This document shows positions 18,433 through 27,699 of a DNA stretch of 64,000 nt, one piece after another. The notes below the pieces were generated by a model that worked only from the letters and a program-made list of their open reading frames with translations, had not been told where the DNA came from and did no database searches. Position 1 is the first letter of the stretch, and each line of letters starts with the position of its first letter. The translations under genes and the position numbers were made by a program. This DNA is from Maribacter ulvicola (GTDB taxonomy: Bacteria > Bacteroidota > Bacteroidia > Flavobacteriales > Flavobacteriaceae), in NCBI RefSeq assembly GCF_900155985.1, contig NZ_FTMA01000001.1, positions 372,001 through 436,000 of the forward strand, given 5' to 3'.

Positions 18433-19956
18433 ATGAATATCATAGGAAATTTTATAAAAGGTGTGATTGATATTGCCGACAAAATTACCGGTGATGACAA
18501 TCCTATTGAAGACCAAAAGGCCATGCTTCAACACCTTTTGGAAACTGCAAAAGATACTTCTTTTGGTAAAGCCTATGCTTTTGAACGTATTCTGGATAGT
18601 GATAATCCTCAGCAAACATTTCGTGATGCTGTGCCTTATTTCGACTATAATCAAATCAATGAAAAATGGTGGCATAAGTTGCACGAAGACCAGACCGATG
18701 TTACATGGCCTGGCAGTCCAGATTATTTTGCACTGAGTTCTGGTACTACAGGAAAAACAAGCAAACGTATTCCTGTAACCAATGATATGATAGATGCTAT
18801 AAGACAAGCGGGTATTAAGCAGGTTTTGGCAATATCTAATTTTGATCTTCCGGCAGATTTCTTTGAAACGGGAATTTTAATGCTGGGCAGTTCTACGGAT
18901 CTAGTTGAAAATGATGACCATTTAGAGGGTGAGATCAGCGGTATTAGTGCCAGTAATATTCCTTCTTGGTTTAGCGGATACTACAAGCCCGGAAAAGAAA
19001 TTGCCAAAATTGATGATTGGGACGATCGTGTGGCAAAAATTGCAGAAAAAGCTGCGGATTGGGATATTGGTGCCCTTAGCGGAATACCTTCTTGGATAGA
19101 ATTAATGTTGAAAGAGGTTATCAAAAAACATAACCTCAACAACATTCATGAAATATGGCCCAACTTACAAGTATATACTTCTGGCGGAGTAGCATTTGGG
19201 CCATATGAGAAAAGTTTCAATGCCTTAATGGGAAAACCGGTAACGGTAATTGACACCTATTTGGCTTCTGAAGGGTTTATTGCCTTTCAAGCAAGACCAG
19301 AAACCAATGCTATGAAATTGGTAACCGATAACGGAATCTATTTTGAGTTTGTTCCTTTCAATCCTGATTATATTTTAGAAGACGGTTCTCTTTCACAAGA
19401 TGCCCCTTCTTTAACACTTTCAGAAGTTGAAACCGGTCAGAATTACGTACTCATAATTAGTACCGTTAGTGGTGCTTGGCGTTACCTAATTGGTGATACT
19501 ATTGAGTTTACCGATGTGGAACGTGCCGAAATAAAAATTACCGGGCGCACCAAGTTCTTTTTGAACACCGTGGGATCGCAATTATCTGTCAATAAATTAG
19601 ACGATGCGTTACAGGACCTCATGAAAACCTTTGATATTGAAGTCCCTGAATATACCCTTTGTGCTAAAAAGTACGAAGACGGCTTTTACCATACCTGGTA
19701 TTTAGGCACTACAGCAACAGAAAGTGCTGATGCCATAGCCCAAAAACTAGATGAATCTTTAAAAGCTGCCAATAAAAACTATAAGGTTGCGAGGTCTAAA
19801 GCCTTGAAAGGAGTAAAGGTTTTTACTATTAATCCTAATGTTTTTTATAGCTGGAACGATAGCAACAAAAAGAAAGGCGGACAAGTAAAAATGGAGCGCG
19901 TTATGAAAGAAGAAAAGTTTGCAGAATGGGAAGCTTTCGTTGCGCAACAACCATAA
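18433..19956 (+). CDS. GH3 auxin-responsive promoter family protein (acyl-adenylating enzyme)
   Basis: GH3 enzymes form acyl-adenylates and conjugate carboxylic acids to amines in plants; bacterial members are common in Bacteroidota, with unknown substrates. Visible are the adenylation loop YFALSSGTTGKTSKRIPVT (about 97-115), YTSGGVAFGPYE, VIDTYLASEGF, and WRYLIGDTIEFT followed by ITGRTKFFLNTVGSQLS, the conserved core. Length (507) is normal. It stands alone between the R-M unit (198-bp gap) and a convergent zincin gene; gene position suggests no pathway. Role: probably ligation of an acid, inferred from family. Confidence 0.9.
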   Translation: MNIIGNFIKGVIDIADKITGDDNPIEDQKAMLQHLLETAKDTSFGKAYAFERILDSDNPQQTFRDAVPYFDYNQINEKWWHKLHEDQTDVTWPGSPDYFALSSGTTGKTSKRIPVTNDMIDAIRQAGIKQVLAISNFDLPADFFETGILMLGSSTDLVENDDHLEGEISGISASNIPSWFSGYYKPGKEIAKIDDWDDRVAKIAEKAADWDIGALSGIPSWIELMLKEVIKKHNLNNIHEIWPNLQVYTSGGVAFGPYEKSFNALMGKPVTVIDTYLASEGFIAFQARPETNAMKLVTDNGIYFEFVPFNPDYILEDGSLSQDAPSLTLSEVETGQNYVLIISTVSGAWRYLIGDTIEFTDVERAEIKITGRTKFFLNTVGSQLSVNKLDDALQDLMKTFDIEVPEYTLCAKKYEDGFYHTWYLGTTATESADAIAQKLDESLKAANKNYKVARSKALKGVKVFTINPNVFYSWNDSNKKKGGQVKMERVMKEEKFAEWEAFVAQQP

Positions 19957-19968
19957 ATAATATTTCTT

Positions 19969-20598
19969 TTATTCTTTACCTGTTGCATCTCTTTCTTCCA
20001 CCAAAATCATAATTTCCTCTGGAGATAAATAAAAGTTTTTTATACGATCCACATACGCTTGGGTCAACCCTGCCTTAGTTAAAATAAATTCTTTTGTTGC
20101 CAGTATATAGGTTTCCATACCATGTGCTACCGCAAAAGAATCTGCACGGCGCTCCGCCTCTCTTATATACGTATTAGAGGTAATGTATTTAAAGCCAAAA
20201 CCTATTAAATTAAATCCGCTACGTTGCTGGTAATCCATTACATGACCTAGTTCATGACCCAACCACCCGATCATAATTTCTGAAGGAATATCCTTAGTAT
20301 AATATACAGAATCTGCAATCTTAATTCTTTCACTGATCAATATATAATAAGACCGTTTTCTCTTAGACTTAAAGACACTCCAAAAAGAAGGTTGTGCCTG
20401 CATGGTAGACTTTTTGATATTCTTTTTAAACTTGAATTCAATTTTAGTATTGGCAAGCTCAGGATAGTGAGAAAGGGCAATTTTTGCTTCTTCGGTTATT
20501 TCTTTGGGAATTATATGTTGTGCAGATGCAACCATAGGGTAACTTAATAATAGTAAGATTAAATAATTCAGTTTTTTGATGATTAGGGAAGTTCTCAT
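19969..20598 (-). CDS. secreted putative zinc metalloprotease (HExxH...ExxAD)
   Basis: A 209-residue exported protein with an N-terminal signal peptide ending near VASAQ. The zincin core is GHELGHVMDY (HExxH near residue 115) and a downstream REAERRADSFAVAHG, in which Glu would be the third zinc ligand, as in M48-type peptidases. No other peptidase domain is visible, so it is a minimal zincin; substrate unknown. Its start overlaps the end of the cardiolipin synthase gene by 4 bp (ATGA-type overlap), so the two are co-translated. It is convergent with the GH3 gene, 12 bp away. Confidence 0.75.
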   Translation of the reverse strand: MRTSLIIKKLNYLILLLLSYPMVASAQHIIPKEITEEAKIALSHYPELANTKIEFKFKKNIKKSTMQAQPSFWSVFKSKRKRSYYILISERIKIADSVYYTKDIPSEIMIGWLGHELGHVMDYQQRSGFNLIGFGFKYITSNTYIREAERRADSFAVAHGMETYILATKEFILTKAGLTQAYVDRIKNFYLSPEEIMILVEERDATGKE

Positions 20599-22022
20599 AA
20601 CAACGGACTAAAGAATTTGGCGAGACCTTCCAAAAATTTACTGAACGGGGATCTTTTTTTAAATTTTTCTAAATCTATTTTTACATCTTCAGTACAGTGT
20701 TCTGTAAAAAACGTTTCTATGTCCGATGCTTTTTCTTTATCATACAAAATAGCATTGGTTTCAAAATTATGCTCAAAGCTCCGGTAATCAAAATTACCAG
20801 AACCCACAGAGACTATCTCACCATCAATAATAATCACCTTACTATGTGAAAAATCTGGTCTTAAATAAATACTGGCACCTACTTCTAACAATGCCTCAAA
20901 AGTGGAAAACATACTATATTGAGCCAACAGGGAGTCTGATATTTTAGGGGTTAGCAACGTAACCTCTACTCCGCTCAACGCCGCAATTCTTATGGCTTCT
21001 AAAACAGGTTCTCCTGGAATAAAGTACGGATTTGCAATACAGATACTCTTGGTGGCAATATTGATCATGGCCAAATATTGCTGCATAATTGCAGGATACT
21101 TAGAATCTGGTCCGCTAGATATTATTTGTGCCACAGTTTCACCCACTGGCTCTACTTTAGGAAAATACTTATCTTGAAGTAGCAATTCTTCCTCTCCAGC
21201 GAAATGGTAGTCTTTTACAAAAACGCGTTGCAGACTGTTTACTGCAGGACCTTCTATTTTTAAATGTAAATCTTGCCAAACCCCAAGTTCAGATATGGGT
21301 TTCATATATTTATCTGACACATTGAAACCGCCTGTAAAACCAACTTTACCATCAATGACAATAATCTTTCTATGGTTTCTATAATTAAGGGTGAACAATA
21401 GATTTCCAAATCTAATGGGCATGGTTGAAAATGCCTTTACGCCAAGATCCTTAAAACGTTTTACTCTTTTACCTCGCATAGAATTACTGCCAAAAGAATC
21501 ATACAACATTCTAATTTCTACCCCTTCTTTAACTTTCTTTTGAAACAACTCATAAAACTTATCAAGCAGCATACCGTCCTCAAGAATATAATATTGAAGA
21601 TGTATAAAATCCTTGGCGTTTTCTATTGCCTTAAAAATGGCACTAAAGGCTTCTTCTCCATCGTTTAACAAAATGACATTATTGCCTTCATAAGGAGCAA
21701 AATAGCTGTTCTTACGAATTAAAGCACCTAACTTTTCATGCTTATAATCATCAAACTTATGCACACTTTGTTCGCCGCCCTCCAGTTCCCTATAGGTTTC
21801 TGAATACAGCTTTCTTTTTTCGGTCTGTTTTAATTTAAAGAGTTTAAATTTTCTTCTGTTGATTCCAAACAAGTAATACAAAAGTGGTCCTAGAAAAGGA
21901 AATATGATAACAGATAAAGACCAGCTAATCATTTTAGCCGCTCTTGATCCATTAAAAATAATATTAATAATACTCCACAGAGTTACTATTATATAAGCAA
22001 GCCAAAAAATGGTATTTATCAC
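20595..22022 (-). CDS. cls: cardiolipin synthase
   Basis: Phospholipase D-type enzyme making cardiolipin from phosphatidylglycerol at the inner membrane. Two HKD motifs are complete: HRKIIVIDGKVGFTGGFN (His217, Lys219, Asp224) and HSKVIIIDGEIVSVGSGNFD (His393, Lys395, Asp400). Two N-terminal membrane segments (about 3-23 and 30-53) and a basic stretch follow the Cls pattern. Length (475) is normal. It forms a two-gene unit with the downstream zincin. Confidence 0.94.
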   Translation of the reverse strand: MINTIFWLAYIIVTLWSIINIIFNGSRAAKMISWSLSVIIFPFLGPLLYYLFGINRRKFKLFKLKQTEKRKLYSETYRELEGGEQSVHKFDDYKHEKLGALIRKNSYFAPYEGNNVILLNDGEEAFSAIFKAIENAKDFIHLQYYILEDGMLLDKFYELFQKKVKEGVEIRMLYDSFGSNSMRGKRVKRFKDLGVKAFSTMPIRFGNLLFTLNYRNHRKIIVIDGKVGFTGGFNVSDKYMKPISELGVWQDLHLKIEGPAVNSLQRVFVKDYHFAGEEELLLQDKYFPKVEPVGETVAQIISSGPDSKYPAIMQQYLAMINIATKSICIANPYFIPGEPVLEAIRIAALSGVEVTLLTPKISDSLLAQYSMFSTFEALLEVGASIYLRPDFSHSKVIIIDGEIVSVGSGNFDYRSFEHNFETNAILYDKEKASDIETFFTEHCTEDVKIDLEKFKKRSPFSKFLEGLAKFFSPLL

Positions 22023-22167
22023 TTTATTTAATGTTTACCATCAATATACTATAATTTAAAACGGCTTAACGTTCAAAAATCCTATCAAGACACTTTTAGT
22101 ATTAAACGAGTTAATTACTAGTACTAGATGTAAGTACTTTTAAAAAAAAGTGATGGGAGTAATTGCT

Positions 22168-22563
22168 ATGGATAAAAAACAGATAACATTATATTATAGT
22201 TCAGAAAATTCAATAGGTAAGCAATTAAATGCTTATGTGCAATCTTCTGGAAAGGAACATTTAACAATAGACATTTCTAAAACAAACGTTACCGGCACGC
22301 AATGGGCAGAATTAGCCGAAGGACTGGGCAAGGACATCCCTGACTTGATAGCTAAAGATTTGCCAGATTTTAGGGAAACGTACGGCACGGACACGGTAAA
22401 CTTAGATAATGATGGATGGTTGAAAATTCTGGATAAAAACCCGAGATTTCTTAAAAATGCCATAGTCATAAAAGGAGAAAACTATATTGAACTTACAAGC
22501 GCATCTGATTATAAGCAGTACATGGATCCTGATAGTGCAGGCATAGAAAAACCTTATAAATAA
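22168..22563 (+). CDS. ArsC/Spx-fold protein lacking cysteine
   Basis: Resembles ArsC-like thioredoxin-fold proteins of Bacteroidota (ITLYYSSENSIGKQLNAYV at the start, then LDNDGWLKILDKNPRFLKNAIVI, matching the ArsC pattern L..N...L.RPI). Canonical ArsC has a catalytic Cys near residue 12; here that region reads SSENSIG and the whole 131-residue protein has no cysteine, so it cannot reduce arsenate. It may be a binding or regulatory relative. I start at the ATG at 22168, preceded by GGGAG; a further ATG at 22153 and a GTG at 22150 are in frame. Solitary, divergent from cls. Confidence 0.7.
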   Translation: MDKKQITLYYSSENSIGKQLNAYVQSSGKEHLTIDISKTNVTGTQWAELAEGLGKDIPDLIAKDLPDFRETYGTDTVNLDNDGWLKILDKNPRFLKNAIVIKGENYIELTSASDYKQYMDPDSAGIEKPYK

Positions 22564-22644
22564 GACGCTGGACCATTAGAAAGAGTATACTTCTATATAT
22601 AGGGTTCTCTTAACCTTAAACTATATTCCCTTAATATATACCTT

Positions 22645-24198
22645 ATGCATAAACTCTTTAAATGGCTTATTGTATTTCTCATATTTTGTATTGGTGGCTA
22701 CATGATAGCTGAGTGGAAAGTAAAGAAAGAAATTATTGCATTTTTAGAACAAAAAGTACCAAATCATATAGAGTTTACATATGATGAACTAACCCTTAGC
22801 CTTTTAAAAGGAAGCATAGCATTTAATGATGTAGAGGTGGTTAACTTAGGAAAACAAACTTCTTCATGTGAAATTAAGATAAACGCCAATCAATTTGCAA
22901 TAAAAGGTTTTAATTACTGGAAAATGCTTTTTGAAAAATCTATTTTCATTAAGTCCCTGACCCTTAGCAAACCTCACCTAAAATTTAGAACCTGCCCTAA
23001 ACGCCCCGACAATAAAGACGAGATTAAAAACAACCCCATTAAATTAATAAAAGAGATTTTTATTGAAGATCTCATTCTTGATTCTGGCATAGTTGAAGTT
23101 TGGGATTCAGAAGAAAAAGTTGAATTAATATCTGTAGAGTCTATAAAGTTACATTTAAACAATGTAGCCACAAACCCAGATATCATTACCAAATACTTGC
23201 CATTTACCTCTTCTAAATATAACATTGAATTTAAAAATTTTAATGCGCCGTTGGGCAAGTACGAAAAGTTACAAATGGCATCAATGGTTATGAAAGATTC
23301 AACCATTAACATTACAGACCTTTCACTGTTCACCGTATATTCTAAAACTGAATTAAGTAAAGAGATTACTTACGAAAGGGATCATGTAAATTTATCTGTT
23401 CCTGTCATAGAAATAGAAAATCACAACTATTCAGTAGCAAACGATTCTATACATATATACTTTAAAGAACTGCTATTTACCCAACCAAATCTTGAAATTT
23501 ATAGGGATAAGTCTAATTTAGAAGATTTAGAAAACAAGTTACTTTATGGCAAATTATTACAAAAATTACCTTTTAAATTAGCTATTGACTCTGTTTTGAT
23601 CAAAAAAGGAACCATTGTATATGAAGAAGATATCCCTAATAATACAAAGGCAGGTGCTTTAAATTTTGATAAATTAAATGCCAACATTGGTCATCTGTCC
23701 AATATTAAAAATGAAAAACCACTAAATATACAATTGAACGCCAACCTTATGGGTACTGGAAAATTGCATCTTAATTGGCAATTTGATGTTCATGACCCAA
23801 AAAGCGCATTTCAAATTTCTGGAGAACTATCAAAATTCAATACCGTTAGTTTAAATGATTTTCTTGTACCTAATCTTAGAACACAGACGACAGGAACTAT
23901 TGATCAATTCTACTTTACCATTTCCGGAAACGAAGATGTTGCCGTTGGTGATATTAAAATGAGCTATGATGATTTTAAATTCGAAGTATTGAACAAAGAT
24001 AGGAATGGTGTAAAAAAAGTGCTATCCTTTATTGGTAACCTTTTGGTAAGCGATGGTTCTAAAGCAGATGAATATGGCTACAGATATGGAGATATTTCAG
24101 CAGAACGTGTTAAAAACAAATCTTTCTTCAATTACCTATGGATCAGCATTAAAGATGGTCTTCTAAGCGTCTTAACAGGCAATGGAAAAAAGGAATAG
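22645..24198 (+). CDS. AsmA-like membrane-anchored protein
   Basis: A 517-residue protein with one N-terminal membrane anchor (FKWLIVFLIFCIGGYMIAEW) and a long periplasmic part rich in short beta strands with repeated D/N/L patterns, such as the block near FDKLNANIGHLSN and the C-terminal SGELSKFNTVSLNDFL. This is the pattern of AsmA/DUF748-type proteins, associated in other bacteria with outer-membrane lipid traffic and assembly. I cannot assign a subfamily. It is followed by a strong bidirectional terminator. Confidence 0.65.
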   Translation: MHKLFKWLIVFLIFCIGGYMIAEWKVKKEIIAFLEQKVPNHIEFTYDELTLSLLKGSIAFNDVEVVNLGKQTSSCEIKINANQFAIKGFNYWKMLFEKSIFIKSLTLSKPHLKFRTCPKRPDNKDEIKNNPIKLIKEIFIEDLILDSGIVEVWDSEEKVELISVESIKLHLNNVATNPDIITKYLPFTSSKYNIEFKNFNAPLGKYEKLQMASMVMKDSTINITDLSLFTVYSKTELSKEITYERDHVNLSVPVIEIENHNYSVANDSIHIYFKELLFTQPNLEIYRDKSNLEDLENKLLYGKLLQKLPFKLAIDSVLIKKGTIVYEEDIPNNTKAGALNFDKLNANIGHLSNIKNEKPLNIQLNANLMGTGKLHLNWQFDVHDPKSAFQISGELSKFNTVSLNDFLVPNLRTQTTGTIDQFYFTISGNEDVAVGDIKMSYDDFKFEVLNKDRNGVKKVLSFIGNLLVSDGSKADEYGYRYGDISAERVKNKSFFNYLWISIKDGLLSVLTGNGKKE

Positions 24199-24203
24199 AA
24201 CTA

Positions 24204-24237
24204 AAAAAGCCAAGTAGTTAAACTACCTGGCTTTTAT
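24204..24237. terminator. bidirectional Rho-independent terminator
   Basis: AAAAGCCAaGTAGTT pairs with AACTACcTGGCTTTT, with only an A/C mismatch, and is flanked by A-run on the left and T-run on the right. It serves the AsmA-like gene from the left and the small lipoprotein gene from the right. Confidence 0.8.
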
Positions 24238-24257
24238 TTTCATAGCAATATTATATT

Positions 24258-24440
24258 CTAGTTGTCGTCAGTAGCATCTTCTACCGCATCTTCAACTTCT
24301 TCTGCTCCGTCTTCAATTTCGTCTCCAACATCATCAACCCCTTCTTCAATTTTATCTCCTGTTGATTTTTCCTCTCTACAACTTGTTGCAATACTCATTG
24401 TTGCAAAGGCAAATACAATCATTAATAGTGACTTTTTCAT
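24258..24440 (-). CDS. small acidic lipoprotein
   Basis: 60 residues: lipoprotein signal with lipobox SIATSC (Cys21), then a very acidic tail repeating EE/D-D/E-V-G/E-D as in DDVGDEIEDGAEEVEDAVED, a heptad-like pattern predicting an amphipathic helix. Family unknown; similar short acidic lipoproteins occur across Flavobacteria near stress genes. Function unknown. It shares the terminator at 24204-24237 with its convergent neighbour. Confidence 0.7.
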   Translation of the reverse strand: MKKSLLMIVFAFATMSIATSCREEKSTGDKIEEGVDDVGDEIEDGAEEVEDAVEDATDDN

Positions 24441-24690
24441 AATATAGATTTTAATAATTAGGTTAAAATTTTTAAATATGTAGATATATAGGGTTTACTA
24501 TACAGTACCTAATACCTTACAAACCAAAGATGCCACTATTACCTAAAACTATTTGGTTGTAAAAATATAAATCTTGACTCATCTGATAGATGCGTATTTG
24601 TGTTAATTAACATTTTAAAAGTGTTAAGGTAATTCTCCATTTTCTAGTTTTTTTGTAGTGTACAATTGCCCTTGTGCATAAAATAAAACA

Positions 24691-25728
24691 ATGAAAGAGT
24701 TAAGCATTAATAGTTCAAAGTCTAACGATATGTTTTCCCAAATACAAGCTTGTATACAGGGGGAACTTATAGAGGATTGGGGCGAAAGTGTTTTAACTTT
24801 TAATAATACTATTGGAAAAGGTTCTTTGAGAACTATAGATTTCAACTGGGGAATATCTCTTATTGATTGCAATATGAAACTTACCGAAGAAACCAAGTTG
24901 ATTTTTGAATCGCAAGATTTAGCACCGATCGAATTCATCTTTATCAGTAAAGGATATTTTGAATATAGCGAGAATAATACGGATGATTTTACCAAGTTAG
25001 AGCAATTTCAAAACACGATTATATCACACAAACGAAATGCGAAAAAGACTTTTCAATTTCCCAAAAATGAACATTTAAAAATTAATTTTATTAGAATTAA
25101 TCGGAAAGAATATTTACAAAAGAAGAATAACAACGTCTCTCAACTAAACCAATTATTGGTTTCGTTATTCAATGATAGTAAAGGAGAGGTGGCATTTAAA
25201 CATGGCGGTAGTTTTAGTTTAAGAATTGCTGACGAAATTAAATTGCTAAACAATGTTGATGCTAATAGTGGTATGCTAAGGTCTCTTTCTTTAGAGGGTA
25301 GACTTTATCTTATTCTGTCATTACAATTATTAGAACATAAAAATTTTGAAGAAAATATGAATATTCCAGAAGCCATCTCAAAAGAAGATATTCTAAAAAT
25401 CCATAAGCTTACTACTTATATATTAGAACATATTTCTGATAATATATCTATATCCACCTTGAGCGGAGAATCTGGTCTAAGCCCTAAAAAGTTACAACTA
25501 GGTTTTAAAATTCTATATTCCAAGACTGTAAATGAGTACGTTAGACAATTAAAATTAGAAATTTCAAAAGACTATCTAAAAAACTCTGACTTATCTGTTT
25601 CAGAAATCGTATATGCCATTGGAATTAAAAGCAGAAGTTACTTCTCCAAAATATTCTTTGAAGCTTATGACATTCTCCCTACCGATTATAGAAAGCACTT
25701 AAAAGATAAAAATACTGCACTTCGTTAA
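24691..25728 (+). CDS. AraC-family transcriptional regulator
   Basis: 345-residue regulator. The C-terminal about 100 residues are an AraC DNA-binding domain with two helix-turn-helix units: NISISTLSGESGLSPKKLQL and, for the second, SVSEIVYAIGIKSRSYFSKI, then FFEAYDILPTDYRKHL. The N-terminal about 230 residues resemble the ligand domain found in Bacteroidota regulators such as the AraC proteins that respond to small aliphatic ligands; the ligand here is unknown. The stop overlaps the convergent SRAP-like gene by 4 bp. Target genes are not evident. Confidence 0.88.
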   Translation: MKELSINSSKSNDMFSQIQACIQGELIEDWGESVLTFNNTIGKGSLRTIDFNWGISLIDCNMKLTEETKLIFESQDLAPIEFIFISKGYFEYSENNTDDFTKLEQFQNTIISHKRNAKKTFQFPKNEHLKINFIRINRKEYLQKKNNNVSQLNQLLVSLFNDSKGEVAFKHGGSFSLRIADEIKLLNNVDANSGMLRSLSLEGRLYLILSLQLLEHKNFEENMNIPEAISKEDILKIHKLTTYILEHISDNISISTLSGESGLSPKKLQLGFKILYSKTVNEYVRQLKLEISKDYLKNSDLSVSEIVYAIGIKSRSYFSKIFFEAYDILPTDYRKHLKDKNTALR

Positions 25729-26417
25729 CTCTCTGGATATTCATAGGGCATAAGCATACTATCGTATGAAATATCTTGGTTGAACAAGCTTTTGGCAATA
25801 GGTCTTATTTCTAAATCTGTTGTATGCGGAGGTTGTAATATCTCTTGCGCCCTTTCAATTGTAGTATCACCGGAAAACCATTCATATTTATCATCGCGGT
25901 CTATGATAACCGGCATATAGTCTACTAAATTTTGAAAATTGACTACCTCTTTTTCTAGTGGTCCCGTAAGTAAAGAACAAGTAATGAAACCATCATCTAA
26001 AATGGTATATATACCTGCTAGATATAATATTTCACCTTTTTTACAACTCACATGATAGGGATAGATTTCTCCGTTCTTTAATACAGATGTAAAAAAGCCG
26101 GTTACAGGAATTATGCATCTTCTACTCCTAAAAGAGTCATAGTACCAAATATCAGCCTGTAATTTATGTGCGGGTATGGTCAATGTATTGGTAAGTTTTT
26201 GAAATAGCTCCCAATCATCATTAAAACCACTGGGTAGCAAACCCCATATAGCTAAGTTGATCGCATTGGGCTCATCCATGGTAATGACAGGAATAGCAAC
26301 CTCTGTTAACCCGCTTATGACCACTTGGGGAGTATATAGATTTGGATACTTGAAGAAAGCATTTACCTCTCGTTCTATCTCCTTCACCTTTGCTGTATTT
26401 GAAATTTTAAAATACAT
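25725..26417 (-). CDS. degenerate SRAP/HMCES-like protein
   Basis: SRAP (YedK/HMCES) proteins cross-link abasic DNA through Cys2. The scaffold is recognisable: WGLLP, SFRSRRCIIPVTGFF, PYHVSCKKGEILYLAGIYT, ITCSLLT, YMPVIID. But the residues expected to be catalytic look lost: Cys2 is Tyr if M-Y-F-K-I-S-N-T is the N-terminus, the Asn of NAR is absent (HKLQADI), the Glu of GFYEW is Thr, and the His of HDRMP is Val. I start at 26417 because of that N-terminus and because a TATTTTTG box (26488-26481, minus strand) would start transcription downstream of the ATG at 26483; that longer frame begins M-C-F-C, which mimics Cys2. Likely a non-catalytic paralog. Confidence 0.75.
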   Translation of the reverse strand: MYFKISNTAKVKEIEREVNAFFKYPNLYTPQVVISGLTEVAIPVITMDEPNAINLAIWGLLPSGFNDDWELFQKLTNTLTIPAHKLQADIWYYDSFRSRRCIIPVTGFFTSVLKNGEIYPYHVSCKKGEILYLAGIYTILDDGFITCSLLTGPLEKEVVNFQNLVDYMPVIIDRDDKYEWFSGDTTIERAQEILQPPHTTDLEIRPIAKSLFNQDISYDSMLMPYEYPES

Positions 26418-26480
26418 ATCGATCATTTGCTTTAGCCATAAAGTTCGGTAATTGAGCGTAGCACTCTTATTGCAGAAACA

Positions 26481-26488
26481 CAAAAATA
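26481..26488 (-). promoter_or_regulatory. possible -7 box of the SRAP-like gene
   Basis: TATTTTTG on the minus strand (CAAAAATA as printed) matches TAnnTTTG. No clear TTG lies 19-21 bp upstream, so confidence is low. If used, it excludes the ATG at 26483 as a start. Confidence 0.3.
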
Positions 26489-26551
26489 TAACGCATTAAA
26501 AAAGAGGTGTTTATTTCATTTCTAAAAATGAGGTTTCCATAAAAATAAGCA

Positions 26552-26586
26552 CAAAAAAAAAGAGGCTAATGATAGCCTCTTTTTCA
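26552..26586 (-). terminator. Rho-independent terminator after the DUF2383 gene
   Basis: AGAGGCTA (26561-26568) pairs perfectly with TAGCCTCT (26573-26580), with flanking A- and T-runs that extend the stem. The 15-base string TGATAGCCTCTTTTT recurs just to the right inside the DUF2383 gene near 26647. Confidence 0.8.
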
Positions 26587-26603
26587 ATTCAACAAACTTA
26601 AAT

Positions 26604-27053
26604 CTATCTAATATCTTCCAACGTTTTAATATTTGAAAGTCCATTTCTGATAGCCTCTTTTTGGTTTCTTAATATGGTAGCCGTATTAGAAGGTAAAGAA
26701 GTTTCTTTTAAAACTTCTTCATATTCTTCAATTGCTGCCTTTTCTCCTCTAGTAGCCTCTTCCAGCATTGCTTCTGCATCATCTAAAGAGAATAGTGCCT
26801 TTACGTCCATCCAAGCTCTATGTGCTTTTCCGGTAAAACTGTCTCCCTTATCAATTTGTTTATCAAAAGACATCATTTCTGTTTTCAACTCATGACCAAA
26901 ATCATATCGTTGTTTTGCCTTTGATTCAAAATATGATTTTAACTGAACATTGTCCGTATTTTCTGCTGCTTTTTTAAAACCTTTTTCTGCATCATACGTT
27001 TTTTCTAAAAGATCATTTAACTTCTCACCTACTTCTTCTGTATATGTACTCAT
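26604..27053 (-). CDS. DUF2383 / PA2169-type four-helix bundle protein
   Basis: 149 residues, all-helical, ferritin-like in appearance: EKLNDLLEKTYDAEKGFKKA near the start, then RGEKAAIEEYEEVLKE near the end. These match DUF2383 proteins, which are found in many Bacteroidota and Proteobacteria and are associated with stress responses; no enzymatic role is known. The carboxylate/His set needed for a ferroxidase centre is not evident, so I do not call it an iron protein. It precedes a strong terminator and follows a small membrane-protein gene on the same strand (about 50 bp). Confidence 0.8.
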   Translation of the reverse strand: MSTYTEEVGEKLNDLLEKTYDAEKGFKKAAENTDNVQLKSYFESKAKQRYDFGHELKTEMMSFDKQIDKGDSFTGKAHRAWMDVKALFSLDDAEAMLEEATRGEKAAIEEYEEVLKETSLPSNTATILRNQKEAIRNGLSNIKTLEDIR

Positions 27054-27103
27054 TCTTTATAGTTTAAATTATGTGATTTATTATTTTTAGATGTCAACCA
27101 CAA

Positions 27104-27343
27104 TTACATCTTGTAAAATTTATTTCTATTTTTAAATTCTTGTAACTTTCTTTTTAATGCCCTAACATCTTTTGGTTCAGATTGGTCTGAATACATTAAA
27201 ACATGGTCCATATCTATTTCACAAAATGCATCTTCCTTTTCTACCCCAAAATCATTACTTGTATTTTCAACTATATAATTTCGCAATAATAAACCGATGA
27301 AACCTAAACCGACTATTATTGAAATAACTGTTACTAAATTCAT
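27104..27343 (-). CDS. small membrane protein
   Basis: 79 residues: one membrane segment at the N-terminus (VISIIVGLGFIGLLLRNYIV), then a charged soluble part (MDHVLMYSDQSEPKDVRALKRKLQEFKNRNKF). No family recognised. It lies upstream of the DUF2383 gene, same strand, so it may belong to the same stress-linked unit. Orientation of the tail is unknown; it may bind a partner. Confidence 0.55.
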   Translation of the reverse strand: MNLVTVISIIVGLGFIGLLLRNYIVENTSNDFGVEKEDAFCEIDMDHVLMYSDQSEPKDVRALKRKLQEFKNRNKFYKM

Positions 27344-27699
27344 TGTCTATGTTGTTTTGAACTCAAATATAATTTTCATTATCTATACTTTTTACCTTTA
27401 AAAAAAGTAGCATTGACTCCTTTGAATAAGGTTAATTTTCATGTCTTTAAGGTTAAAAAACAATAGGCTATTTGTAAAATGATGTGTTCCTTTAAGCTTG
27501 TAATATGAAAACAATACGCTTTCCGTTCTCATTTTAATGAGAACTTTAGCATTGTATATTAACTAATCCAAAAAATGGTAGATAGCACGATCCATTAGTG
27601 TATTCATAATCATGCGGTACAATACTTTTGTATGGCAATCAAAAGTGCACAAATAAAGTTAAAAACAAAGGAGAGTGCTCTTTGGCATGCTATTATTTA
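27344..27699. other. 356-bp AT-rich intergenic stretch
   Basis: No ORF with coding features. A perfect 8-bp hairpin GTTCTCAT-TTTA-ATGAGAAC at 27525-27544 is present without a U-tract. TATATTTG (27371-27364, minus strand) could be the -7 box of the gene ending at 27104, but lacks a -33 partner. Otherwise nothing is seen. Confidence 0.5.

Noticed and set aside
24624-24995. 123-codon minus-strand frame over the AraC gene start
   Set aside because: Lies antisense to a regulator with full HTH motifs; no signal or domain.
27525-27544. Hairpin GTTCTCAT/ATGAGAAC as terminator
   Set aside because: No U-tract on either strand and not near a stop codon.
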